From NCBI RefSeq assembly GCF_963576615.1, contig NC_088708.1:8804001-8868000 (forward strand): a stretch of 64,000 nucleotides of DNA, in the 5' to 3' direction. How positions within the stretch are numbered: position 1 is the first letter of the stretch; each line of letters starts with the position of its first letter. The translations under genes and the position numbers were made by a program. Under the pieces are notes generated by a model. The model worked only from the letters and a program-made list of their open reading frames with translations. It searched no databases and had not been told where the DNA came from. Source of the stretch: Watersipora subatra (taxonomy: Eukaryota; Bryozoa; Gymnolaemata; Cheilostomatida; Watersiporidae). Of the stretch, positions 53,901 to 64,000 are shown piece after piece.

Positions 53901-56900
53901 GTGGCACGCAATAAACTCAAACTCCTGAATATTATACGTTCACAAAAAGTAATAACTATATTCTGTAATAGAACACATTTTCATGATGAATATTGGGCTA
54001 TAGTTTAACAGTATCATCGGTAAAAATTAAACGACACGATAATAATAATTTATCATAAAAGTCAGTTCTTTTAGTTATCTGAATACATAGTTGGCTGCCT
54101 AACTATAATAATAATAATTCGTGTTTGGTATGAACCTGCGCTATTGATCAAGTACAAGCAAGACCAATGATTATGAATTGTTTAATTAAATGATTATAAA
54201 TAAATTACTATAAGTGATTATAAATTTATTAAATTAAAATAAGTGAAACAATTACTCCGTGTCTGTCTCCCAATGAGTTTTACGAAATGCTTAACATTGT
54301 CAAACCTATTCTAAACTTTTGAGTACAGGCTGGGTGCTAGACCTCATTTCCGATCTGTGACCAGTGCAAGTTGAGTGAGGTGGAAGATGACGAACAATAA
54401 ACATAGAGTGGAGGGTATAGAGTTAGCACTAACAATAGACATAGAGTAGGAGGGTATAGAGTTATCACTAACAATAGACATAGAGTGAAGGGTATAGAGT
54501 TAGTACTAACAATAGACATAGAGTAGAAGGGTATAGAGTTAGCACTGACGATAGACATAGAGTAGCAGGGTATCGAGTTAGCACTAACAATGGACATAGA
54601 GTTGGAAGGGTATAGAGTTAGCACTAACAATAGACATAGAGTAGGAGGGTATAGAGTTAGCACTAACGATAGACATAGGGTAGCAGGGTATAGAGTTGGC
54701 ACTAACAATAGACATAGGGTAGGAGGGTATGTTTTTGAAAAATGTAGTGAAGAGAGAGGAAAGAGGTATGCGTAGTCATATAAGACTAGACTTACTCGGA
54801 AACATTGAGGGTGAGCAGATGTGTCAGGCGTAAGAAAACTACAAAATATAGACAATTATTTTATATAACAGTTCAATTAATATATAAAACATGTTCAAGT
54901 AGACAGAGCAAGGGTCTTGCTCTTCAAAGGCAGAATGCAGACGCATAACTGTCACTGAGATTTAAACATAACTAGAAATTGCGATAGATTATGAATGAGG
55001 CTCGTACAGAACCATGAGGAGGTTTCTATGCCCAGTTTGGTTAACTTGCTCAGACATTCACCGATCTTATCCAGCAATATAATTAAATTTACACAATAAT
55101 TTAACTAAATTTACACAACAATATAACTAAATGTACACAATAATAAAACTAAATTTACACAATAATATAACTCAATGTACACAACAATTTAACTAAATTT
55201 ACACAACAATTTAACTACATTTACACAGTAATAAAACTAAATGTACATAATAATATAACTAAATTTACACAATAATATAACTCAATGTACACAACAATAT
55301 AACTAAATTTACACAATAATAAAACTAAATTAACACAATAATATAACTAAATGTACACAACAATAACTTCATATATGAATTCATATAATTCATATATGAA
55401 TATCAATTAATTTAGTAGAATAAGCAAATTTCACAAGTGAACTTTCAGATTACTGTTCCACTTCTTGTAGGACGTGGAGCAGACAATCTAGAATTTAGAG
55501 TCATAGATTCGCCATTTCATACAGGTGAACAACTACAGGCATCTAGATAGTTTAAGCTGTCACAAAATTATTGAACATCTCCATCCATATGTAAGAATTG
55601 TCTGTCCATTAGCATAGCCAAGACCTTAAAATATCATATACGGTAGTTCATTGGATAACTTTGATTTTAATAGTTCATTTTTGCTAATTCGTAAACTTTC
55701 ATTAGCTTTTAGAACTCTGAGATGTTCTGAATTATTACTGCAATTTAACTACGCAAGTGACCTTGAACTAGGCTGAGTGGGAGAACAGAAAACGACACAA
55801 TAGCAATCACTTGCCCGGTGCAAATAACTTGTTAGTTGGTCAAGTACATAGTTGGCAACATAACTATATCAAGACTTAACGTGTGTCCTTGAATTGCCTT
55901 ACTACTGTAAATATGCCAACCGACTACAAAGTTTTTTTACAAAAAGACTAGTCTTGATTGAAGTAGTTGTCTTCTCGGTAAGGATTTTCATGAAAGACTG
56001 CCACATTCACACATCTTTTGACAATAGTAGTAACACACACAAACACTTATGGATTACACCCACACGTTATTTAAACAATACACTAATGAGATGAAACAGA
56101 ATCATTTTAAAATACAGTAGTACTTCTTTGTTCACTGAAAATAAAGTTCTATTATTTTCTTATCTAGGAAGTAGCTAAAATAACTTCTAGCCCAGCGAAT
56201 GTCATTGTTAGACACTTTGGTGCTAAGGTGGTTGCTTAGACTCATCTATCTAACTTATAAAAGCTGTTTTATGTCTCTAAGCAGATTCTCCCGTACATCT
56301 CCTAAACCCTCACATGGCTCACAAACATACTGAAACTATATCACAATAAATTAACTAATAATTATTCTCATTCATCACATCCATTAGCTCTTTTTAACTA
56401 GTGCAATTAAGTCTGAGAAGTTGAAGCGCAAGTTAACTATGTTACCAATGACTATGGCTCACTATTTTACATGTTATTGCGTGTCAACGACAATAATATT
56501 GATATTGTTGATATTATCAACATAAACCTGAAGCAAAGGGTGTGGTCTTCACAGATGCTTTATGGATGAAGGTAAGAAGAGAAGTATATACGCACAATCT
56601 TGCGCACTTTCATGAATTCCAACTGTTAGATGAGACATAATGTATGTAGACACTGTCGAAAACCTAACCACTTCAACTGAGCGCACGACTCCACATAATA
56701 AACCGAATTTATGATTAGACCTGCGTTACTCACACAACTTCACATGCCATGCGCAAGGATTTAGGAAGTTTATTAAATGAAGGACTCAGCAAGTCTCTCA
56801 GAACTATACCGGACTAGTAGTCAAGCCTATGCTCTATGGTAATGATTAATCTTGTTTCTAGTTGGGTGAAAATCAACTGACAAACACTTATGACATACTT

Positions 56901-59900
56901 TTCATGGATCTCAACTAAGTAAATGGAAGAATTATCAAGTGGATCAAGATTTGCCGAATATCGGCACCCATCATTAGAATTACCGTAAAACCTCTATTTA
57001 AACGTCATGGCGCTGTAGGTTTTAATCCTTCCTTAAAGAGACATTTTATTGGAAGTGATGTTCAAATAAAGGTGGCGTTCAAATAGAGGTTTTACGATAT
57101 TTATAATTTCCAGAAACTCTCATAACAAATAAAGCCAAACACACCATATCCACACATGTAGGAGTCAAAGCCAGCCTCATGTATTTGACCCTCAACGTCA
57201 TCTGAAGATTGGCCATTTCGTCCTCCTTCCTGTTCGTCTCCTTCAACAACACAATCACAGCTTTACAAGGTTTACCAACGCAGTAAATTGGTGAAAAGAA
57301 CCATGATTGGAACACAACAGTTGATAGTTCTTTGGACAAAGACCAAAAAGCACAGATATTCTTGATTGCTCAGATCCAACTGATACAAGGTACTAATGTC
57401 AGCAATGTTTTCTATTAGGAATGATAGTAGAGTTACTTACTAGTAGAGTTAGCAATGTGAACAGAGGGAGCGAAGAGTAGGCCGGAGGTTCTATCACTGT
57501 CCCGCATGTGAGTGTAAAGCTCAGAAAGGCTAGTCTGGTCATACCCATGAACAGAGCTCTCCAGTGACTGCAAATGGCAATGACTATTCATTGGTCATCC
57601 TTGAGCTCAAGGAAAGGGAACTATGCACAAAATATCTAGAAACTAGCTTGTCTTGTCAGTTGGTTGCACATGTCCACATTGCATTATAGTGTCACTATTA
57701 TTGTACACTTGTCATGGCACTCATCAAAGTACCAATCATGGCAGTTACCATGGCACATGTTATGGCGCCTGTCATAACGCTTATTACGGTATATGCCATG
57801 ACACCTTTCCGGACACATATCATGGCACCTGTTGTAGCACCTGTTATGACACCAGTCATAACAACCGTCGTGGTACAGATCATGGCAGTTGAAGAAATTA
57901 AGATGAAAAAAGAGTCACATTTATGTTAAAAATTATAATGATTTACTAGCAATCAAGAAAACCTCAGATTTGATATGAAGACGAAAATGCATGAAAATGT
58001 AAAGCTTTATCTGTTAAAGAATCAGTTTGTGTACAACTATAAAGCTACAAGTGTAGCATGATCCCATGAACTGCCCTCGTGTTGTTTACTCAGATGTATA
58101 TAGGTATGCAATAAGTTTAATATTATTTTTATTTTTTATTTTTATTAAACCTGTTGAAATATTACAAAAGTATCACACACAAAATCTTACAATTTTAGCT
58201 GCGCTGAAATTATTAAAACCGCTAACCTGTTTGATTTGTCCCTATACACACATATTTGAAGCGCTGTGTTCTGAGCAATTAAACTGCGTAGTTGTCAAAC
58301 AAAAGAGGCAAATCTATAATTTGTTTTAGCATTCAAGCATGATGAGGGTATGAGTTCATAACGCTGTTAAAATTCTTATCACAATGCTTTTAGAAATATT
58401 GTGGTGAAGGTAACATTTCACCTTCAGTCCTAAAATGTCATAGCAAGCACTCTCTTCGTCATACATACGTTTGACGATTGGCAGTTAATGTCATTAAATG
58501 TGAAGTCTCTCTCTCCAGTAAATTGGAAGAGTATTCAGGGGAATTTAGCAACTTATAATAAAATCATATTGGCAAAGGAACAGACATATTTTTTATTGTC
58601 ACTGAGCTAGTCTTGTATCACCAAAAGTGGTTTGCACAAACATTAAATCTTTCACATAGCAAATTAACAGGTTTCCAAACTCTAACCCTCCTCCAAATCC
58701 ATAAGCAATCTCGCAGAGATCTTGCATAGACCAACAGAGTTGCATACAGGTCCTATATTGCACAAGCTCGCTGACTACTGATCTAATTTTCACCAATCTT
58801 TGGTGAACGGTAAGACAAATCCGGCGCCAGCTGCAGTTTTGGCATATAACCAAGAACCATAGGTTCAACTTACTCTGCGTAGTTGCAGTGCCAAGAACTT
58901 TGTGTCATATATGTGGGGGAAACAGGAATGGAGGACAGCCTTATACTCTGTGTAACTCGAAGGAAGAGGGTTGATGAACTTTTCATATATGAACATCAGA
59001 TCAAGATAGAGGTTATGCCCGACTATAATCTACAATCATACAACAGAGAGGAGCAACTATTCTGAAAGCTTTTCGAGGTTTAAACACTAGATATGCCTTG
59101 AGAAACATTGGCGCACCGGAGATCTGACGTGACATTGTATTCTGGGATATGGTACGATAAGATTAAGTGATTCTTTGAGCACCATGATTCAGCTAGGATA
59201 CCGAGGTATAAATGTCGCTTCATGAATAGACAGGTTTCTGTATTTAGCTCAAACCTTCTTCCGGTTTCTAGTAAAAGTTTTAACAATTATTTACATAAAT
59301 GAGCATATATCTGGAACTAAAATTCTCCAATAGAGCATGAATCTTATGTTTGTAGATTCTCGACATAACTAGATTCACCAAGTGAATCCTTTGAACATCA
59401 TCTCTGTGTTCTCTCTATATAAATCAAATCTATAGAGCTAACGCCTATATAACTCCACTATAATACTTATACAACTCAACTCTTTGTGCTACTTAACTCT
59501 ATGTGCTACAACAACTCAACTCTATGTACAACTTAAATCGATGTGCTATAACAACTCAATGTGCTATAACAACTCAACTCTATGTGCTACTCAACTCTAT
59601 GTTCAACTCAACTCTATGTTCAACTCAACTCTATGTGCTATAACAACTCAACTCTATGTGCTACTCAACTCTATGTTCAACTCAACTCTATGTTCAACTC
59701 AACTCTATGTGCTATAACAACTCAACTCTATTGCTACTTAACTCTATGTGCTATAACAACTCAACTTTACACTCTATGATTCCACACTATACTCTATAAT
59801 ACTCAACTCCTAATCATTTTACGAGTTATTAGGCAAGCGATTCAAATGCAAATCATTGCTCAACCTAAATAGGATTCATTGATTCAAATCAAGCAACAAG

Positions 59901-62900
59901 ATTCGGTGAAACAAATATTTTGTTGTATGTCATGCTGACATGAAACCAAAGTAAAATTAATGGAATAGGAACTGTTCTGTCAAATTTTTTGAAGAACAAC
60001 TTAAGTACAAGTTTAAAACTAGCAGCTTATAAAACAACTTATGTGTTAAAAAAAATGCAAATAATCTTACAAACTCCAACAACTTCATCCATTTCAAGCT
60101 AAAATTAAATAGAAGTTGTTAACCTTGGTCTGAAAATTTCACATAACGATATAAACAATGAGGCCAGTCCCTGCCTAGGCACTACACTTGTCTAGTACAA
60201 AAGTGATACGTAAAAATTTGTCATAACTTCAAAAGCATTTTTCACAAGAAAAAAAACTCCGACTAAGCCCTGTCAATATTTCAAATGTAATAATAATGTA
60301 ATGCAATAGACTAAAATCTCTATCAATGCACTGCTAATTGAATGTGAGTCGGTAACTGAGCACCCGCCTTTGAATCCTTCATATTCAGTAATCATAGATG
60401 TAGTTTTATAAAAAGCATGAAATATAGGTAGTTGTCATGACAACTAACAAACATGTGGTTAATGATATGCAAACCAACTAGTTTACTCGGCTCTACTAAG
60501 CAAACTATCTATAATCAATACTAGTTAGAGATGAGTTAGTATTAACCTCTAATTTACTGATTCAGGTTTGTGAGTCTGAGATGAGCACTTGTTAGACTTG
60601 TTGTGGATCATCATACGTGTCACTTTATCACAGATCAGCCAGAGTATTAACACACTAATATGCATACCTCAACATCAGTCAGCTGATGACACCAACTTCA
60701 CCTGATATTAGGTATGACAATTACCAAAATATTTTTCATAAATCTTAAAGTCTAAATTTTCAAAAAGTCTTCGCAGTTTTCAGATTGGACAGCAACTAAG
60801 CCTCAAGTCACCAGCTGCAGTAGTATCATGTCAAGTACATCTATTTTTTCATGTGTTACAAATAGATCACGCAGGATTTGAATATAAAATTTTGAAGCAA
60901 AATATAAAACAGTTTACAAACTAGAATAAACTTATACAGGACAGGCATTCCCTGTTAGAATCTGGCCATCTATAGCAAAGCGCTAATGTCAGATAGACCA
61001 TTTATGAGCACGATAAGCGCTGACACAGTGCTGCCTATTCTTAGAGTTACTCCCTCGACTCTTCTCCGTGTGTAACCTACCTTCTTCTTGCTGATCAGGT
61101 AATCTATGACACGTGTGAATCCAGTGCTATTTTCCACGAACCTGTCAAATGTAGGGAACAATGACTCAGGGAGTGAGAATATTGAGAAACAAGAGAATTC
61201 ATCAACCTGCATGTATATTATATATATGTATATATTTACATATATTGATATATGTATTTATACTTATGTACCAGTATATATAAATAAAACAGAAGGATCT
61301 AAATTTCCACTGTTGTTTCTAAAGGCACGTTATTTGTGGCAATAAACTTCACTGACTTCTTAAATGTTACAAACAAAACACAGCTCCTGTAACATATCTA
61401 AATGTCTATGTATATCAACAATCCATAACCAAACCTTTTCCCAGCAGTATTACACAAATTGTGAGCAGTAACATTAGGGCAATGACATTAACATAAAATT
61501 GGTTTTGAAGTTGTATTGTCAGACATTCACATTATATGATTTAACCCTTTCACTGCCATCCATGTACAAATTTAGCTATCGGCCTACTGCCAGCCATTTT
61601 GCTGAAAATTGCCGATTTTGCTTCATGACATGTATACAATGTTTTTCAACTTCAACCTCTATCTAGAAAATTTTTGTTATATATTTTATTTTGCCAACGT
61701 GTTAATAAATAGTGCTATGCAAAAAAATTCAATGTATTTATACTTTGTTCGTTGTTAAAGCTATGTGAAGCTACGATCGCTACGAAGCTAAAACAATCCT
61801 CTACCATGTTCCTTACTCTTACAAAAACTATTACATTCACCACCATCAGAGCCAGTGTTGCTACTTTAATTATTTGTGTAATCACTAAAATCTGAATCGG
61901 TTATAATGTCATCAACATAAGTAATTCTCTGTTTTCTAACTCGGGAGGTACTTACGAAAGCCATAATAACACTAAATAGTTCAAGACGTCAGAAAGTAAA
62001 AATATTCATTTTCAAGTTGGAAATTCCCAAACAAAAATTTTAAATTGCTTCGTGATTTTAGGCTAATTTTATAGAGAAATCTTCGGAAAACACTGTCAAT
62101 ACCACAAAAGTCCTAAAGATCGTTGGTTATGTTGTCAACGAATAATAAAATTAAGTTACTACGCCATTGCTGGGAAAGTCGCAAAAATGCGTCTACAGCA
62201 GTCGACCATAGACTACGCATAAATGCGTCTACGGCAGTGAAAGGGTTAATAGAGACATCAGCTAAGACAAAAGTGTAAATATTATATGAATTCTTTCAAG
62301 CTAGGAAAGTACTAGATAGACAAAGAGTGTATTGATAGGTGATTCAATTTCTTTAGAGGAATATCCCTAAAGGAATGTCCCTAGAGGAATGTCCCTAGAG
62401 GAATGTCCCTAGAGGAATGTCCCTAGAGGAATTTCCCTAGAGGATTGTCCCTAGAGGAATGTCCCTAAAGGAATGTCCCTAGAGAAATGTCTCTAGAGGA
62501 ATGTCTCTAATGGAATTTCCCTAGAGGAATGTCCCTAGAGAAATTTTCCTAAAGGAATCTTCTTGGAGGAATGTCCTTAGAGGAATGTCCTTAAAGGAAT
62601 GTCCCTAAAGGAATGGCCCTAAAGGAATGTCCCTAATGAAATGTCCCTAAAGGAATGTCCCTAGAGGAATTTCCCTAAAGGAATGTCCTTAGAGGAATTC
62701 CCTAGCGGAATGTCTCTAGTAGCAAAGATCTTAAAATGACGTCAGTGAAACGGTGGTGCCAGTAGACAATGTGTTTCGCCTACTTCAACTTGCAGGTTTT
62801 ATTATAAACTAAATGATACGGAAGGAAGTTGTGTCATCTTTTCAACTTATACTATTGAACTGTTTTTTGTGGAGGTGCAGCGGATGCTGCTGAAACATCT

Positions 62901-63581
62901 CGACTCACATGTATGACAAACTAACAGCAGCAGACAATGATAGGTTTCAAGTAACCGGTACCTACTTATCTTTGTCTTGGATGAATGTGCTAGACGTTTT
63001 CATAAGCTCCTTCCGCCTTTCAGCTGACACTTTTTCCACAATTAACACCTGAAATGACAGCTACTAGTATCAAAATGAGTTGAGCAAATAAATCAGATGC
63101 TACGCATGGGCTTATCGGAGTTAGCAAATTTGGAATTCAGTAGCAGGTAGACTATCTTTAGCAAGGGCATATTATCTTTGGTAGGGGTTATACTATCTTT
63201 AGCAAGGGCATATTATCTTTAGTAGGTGGTATACTATCTTTGGTAGGTGGTATACTATCTTTGGCAGGGGCACATTATCTTTGGTAGGGGTATACTATAT
63301 ATGATAGGGAGTATACTACATGTATTTTTGGTAGGGAGTTGTACTATCTTTGGTAGGGAGTTGTACTATCTTTGGTAGAGGGTGTACTATCTTTGGTAGG
63401 GAGTTGTACTATCTTTGGTAGGGAGTTGAACTATCTTTGGTAGGGAGTTGAACTATCTTTGGTAGGGGGTGTACTATCTTGAGCATCCTACTTACATCGT
63501 CATCTGAGGGTCGAGGCCAGATGTTCTCTATTCTGTGTAGGAGTATCTCATGTAGAGCTGTGTTAGGAACATCACCATTCT
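47978..63581 (-). CDS. PNLDC1: PARN-family 3' exonuclease, PNLDC1-like (pre-piRNA trimmer), 3' part of gene
   Basis: A DEDD (CAF1-type) deadenylase/trimmer; PNLDC1 shortens piRNA precursors on the mitochondrial surface. Exons (minus): 63581-63496, 63048-62966, 61141-61081, 59028-58874, 57568-57442, 57240-57143, 51481-51338, 50150-50061, 49911-49823, 49551-49453, 48044-47978. Most donors are GTAAGT-like and phases fit. Order of motifs: KVSAERRKEL, GFTRVIDYL, GHNLYLDLM (Exo II Asp), CFPHIYDTK, TSLSELYTHM, HEAGFDSYMCG (Exo III), SKYKNRVNMIRGA, GPDPESSRPDQLFVATRK, LLSSFGSV, FRHSPRVTRFL, then a hydrophobic segment with basic end (SVRKR) and stop: a tail anchor, which favours PNLDC1 over PARN. The N-terminal exons with the DE motif lie beyond 64000. 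The Exo II exon has a 1-nt frameshift. Confidence 0.85.
48223..49350. repeat. 21-bp minisatellite, about 54 units
   Basis: Unit ATAGAAATACCTTTAGCAATG with scattered substitutions and no length change (unit starts 48265 and 49315 are exactly 50 x 21 apart). As the unit is a multiple of three and lacks stops in all frames, ORFs of about 380 codons arise in several frames; they are not genes. Located in the last intron of the PNLDC1-like gene. Confidence 0.95.
50251..51015. mobile_element. Tc1/mariner-pogo-type MITE (765 bp)
   Basis: TA duplication at 50249-50250 and 51016-51017. Ends CAGTCAAACATGGATAACTC and its exact complement at the right, with further GATAACTCGAAC motifs inside each end, as in pogo/Tigger-type elements. 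Sits in the PNLDC1-like intron between 50151 and 51337. Confidence 0.8.
51562..53511. repeat. 26-bp minisatellite, 75 units, without indels
   Basis: Unit GGTAGTTATCAATTACC plus ATAACAAAA, with C/T variants at two sites and a rare ATAGCTAAA variant. The 1950 bp divide exactly into 75 units. A variant pattern recurs after 572 bp (22 units). It lies 80 bp from an exon boundary of the PNLDC1-like gene. Confidence 0.96.
53512..54400. other. Intron sequence, no feature
   Basis: AT-rich part of the 5.7-kb intron (51482-57142) of the PNLDC1-like gene. Confidence 0.4.
54405..54735. repeat. 38-40-bp minisatellite, about 8 units
   Basis: Unit of the form GTATAGAGTTAGCACTAACA followed by ATAGACATAGAGTAGGAGG, with small length differences. 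Confidence 0.85.
55075..55365. repeat. 22-bp minisatellite, about 13 units
   Basis: Variants of ATAACTAAATTTACACAATA plus two bases, directly repeated within the same large intron. Confidence 0.85.
55380..56982. other. Intron sequence, no feature
   Basis: AT-rich intron DNA. A candidate exon-like stretch near 55440-55510 was considered and not kept. Confidence 0.4.
56983..57097. mobile_element. Short MITE (115 bp) with TA target duplication
   Basis: Ends CGTAAAACCTCTATTT and AAATAGAGGTTTTACG, TA on both sides. Only 45 bp inside the intron from a splice donor of the PNLDC1-like gene. Confidence 0.7.
57700..57890. repeat. Degenerate 21-bp repeat
   Basis: About nine diverged copies of a CATGGCACCTGTTATGACACC-like unit in the intron 57569-58873. 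Confidence 0.7.
58874..59028 (-). pseudogene. PNLDC1-like exon with apparent 1-nt frameshift
   Basis: Bordered by a TGTAG acceptor and a GTAAGT donor, both needing phase 0, but 155 nt long. Up to GHNLYLDLMFIYE the frame is that of the gene; from about 58979 the family match (INPLPSSYTEY, CFPHIYDTK) continues in another frame. One missing A in the AAA at about 58979-58981 accounts for it. Either a real lesion or an assembly error. Confidence 0.75.
59450..59785. repeat. Compound minisatellite CAACTCAACTCTATGTGCTA
   Basis: Irregular mixture of 15-bp (CAACTCAACTCTATGTT) and 23-bp (with GCTATAA) units in intron 59029-61080. The Cys/Leu-rich ORFs here follow the repeat. Confidence 0.8.
61545..62245. 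mobile_element. piggyBac-like MITE (701 bp)
   Basis: TTAA at 61541-61544 and 62246-62249, with 13-bp perfect inverted ends CCCTTTCACTGCC. ATGCGTCTAC motifs repeat near the right end. In intron 61142-62965. Confidence 0.85.
62352..62715. repeat. 14-bp minisatellite, about 26 units
   Basis: Variants of AGGAATGTCCCTAG in tandem, same intron as the piggyBac-like MITE. Confidence 0.9.
63145..63485. repeat. 21-22-bp minisatellite, about 15 units
   Basis: Variants of ACTATCTTTGGTAGGGAGTTGT in the intron 63049-63495. Confidence 0.88.
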
Positions 63582-63957
63582 CTGCAAAAATAACCTACCA
63601 CGATGCTTGCAAGTATCAACAAGTTCTGCTGATACTAGGGTAGGGGACGATTAACTGATATAGATATCTAGTGCTGAAGATTGTATAACGCTTATATATG
63701 ACCAAAAGACAGCAGGCCAGATGCATAGACCAAGTACTAGCAACAACTGCCTTGTCATGCATACTGGAAATGGGTTAACCGGTTTACTGTTGATTGCGGT
63801 CAGCTAATCATCTCAAGGGGTGCATATGGGATGTTTATCACAAGCTCGATTGCGTTGCAGGAACTTAGGTTAAGAACCCAAGATCGGCATCGGGAGGTCA
63901 CGCCTAAGGTATTTAGACCTACTGGAGCCTGACAATGGCACAGATTTGGACGCTCTA

Positions 63958-63958
<1 letters not shown>

Positions 63959-64000
<42 letters not shown>
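63959..64000. repeat. (AT)n microsatellite
   Basis: Pure AT repeat running to the end of the window. Confidence 0.95.

Noticed and set aside
55440..55520. Exon-like stretch ending STSYKKWNSNLKVHL
   Set aside because: Does not fit the order of PNLDC1 motifs and ends in a stop inside an intron.
58883..59065. Plus-strand ORF containing IYVGETG, resembling a GIY-YIG nuclease start
   Set aside because: It is antisense to the PNLDC1-like exon at 58874-59028; the resemblance stops after a few residues.
60970..61212. Longer exon beginning VDEFSCFSIFSL upstream of FVENSTGF
   Set aside because: Joining it to the previous exon breaks the frame; the internal acceptor after TTTGACAG at 61142 fits phase and homology.

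Overview
The window is nuclear DNA of a metazoan, most plausibly a marine invertebrate. The reasons are spliced genes with long AT-rich introns, five recognisable animal gene families or gene structures, and a very heavy load of Helitrons, TTAA-type and TA-type MITEs, LINEs, a Gypsy element, minisatellites and hammerhead-ribozyme repeats. The phylum cannot be fixed from the sequence alone; that part is inference.

Layout. 0.5-4.5 kb: the last exon of an unrecognised plus-strand gene (539-657) faces the 3' end of a complete four-exon minus-strand gene for a centromeric histone H3 (CENP-A/cenH3, 154 aa, 4439 down to 1062), whose exons are too short to stand out as ORFs. 4.5-6.5 kb: a small Helitron holding a TTAA-flanked MITE, which holds a second, piggyBac-like MITE. 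6.4-6.84 kb: a palindrome of about 445 bp. 6.85-11.9 kb: 258-bp repeats carrying type I hammerhead ribozymes, split by two copies of an RLE-type (R2/R4/Dong-like) LINE, one with an intact 1119-codon ORF. 11.9-14.3 kb: two more Helitron-like elements with tRNA-like inserts. 15 kb and 30.5-31.1 kb: relics of APE-type LINEs. 18.8-26.5 kb: a full-length but broken Gypsy LTR retrotransposon whose LTRs contain a 24-bp tandem array. 28 kb: a 42-bp minisatellite. 38.0-38.4 kb: a HINT3-like histidine-triad protein. 39.0-45.0 kb: CD2BP2 (U5 snRNP GYF protein) in six coding exons. 45.2-47.2 kb: an unrecognised two-exon minus-strand gene convergent with CD2BP2. 48.0-63.6 kb: eleven exons of a minus-strand PARN-family nuclease gene, best matched to PNLDC1 (pre-piRNA trimmer), continuing upstream beyond the window.

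The housekeeping genes (HINT3, CD2BP2) sit close together with ordinary introns. The cenH3 and PNLDC1-like genes are the ones invaded: cenH3 has a MITE in intron 2 and a transposon nest starting 54 bp upstream of its ATG, and six of the ten introns seen in the PNLDC1-like gene carry their own minisatellites. One PNLDC1-like exon has an apparent 1-nt frameshift next to an exonuclease motif.

All gene calls come from reading exons and splice sites by eye and matching family motifs; no database search was possible.
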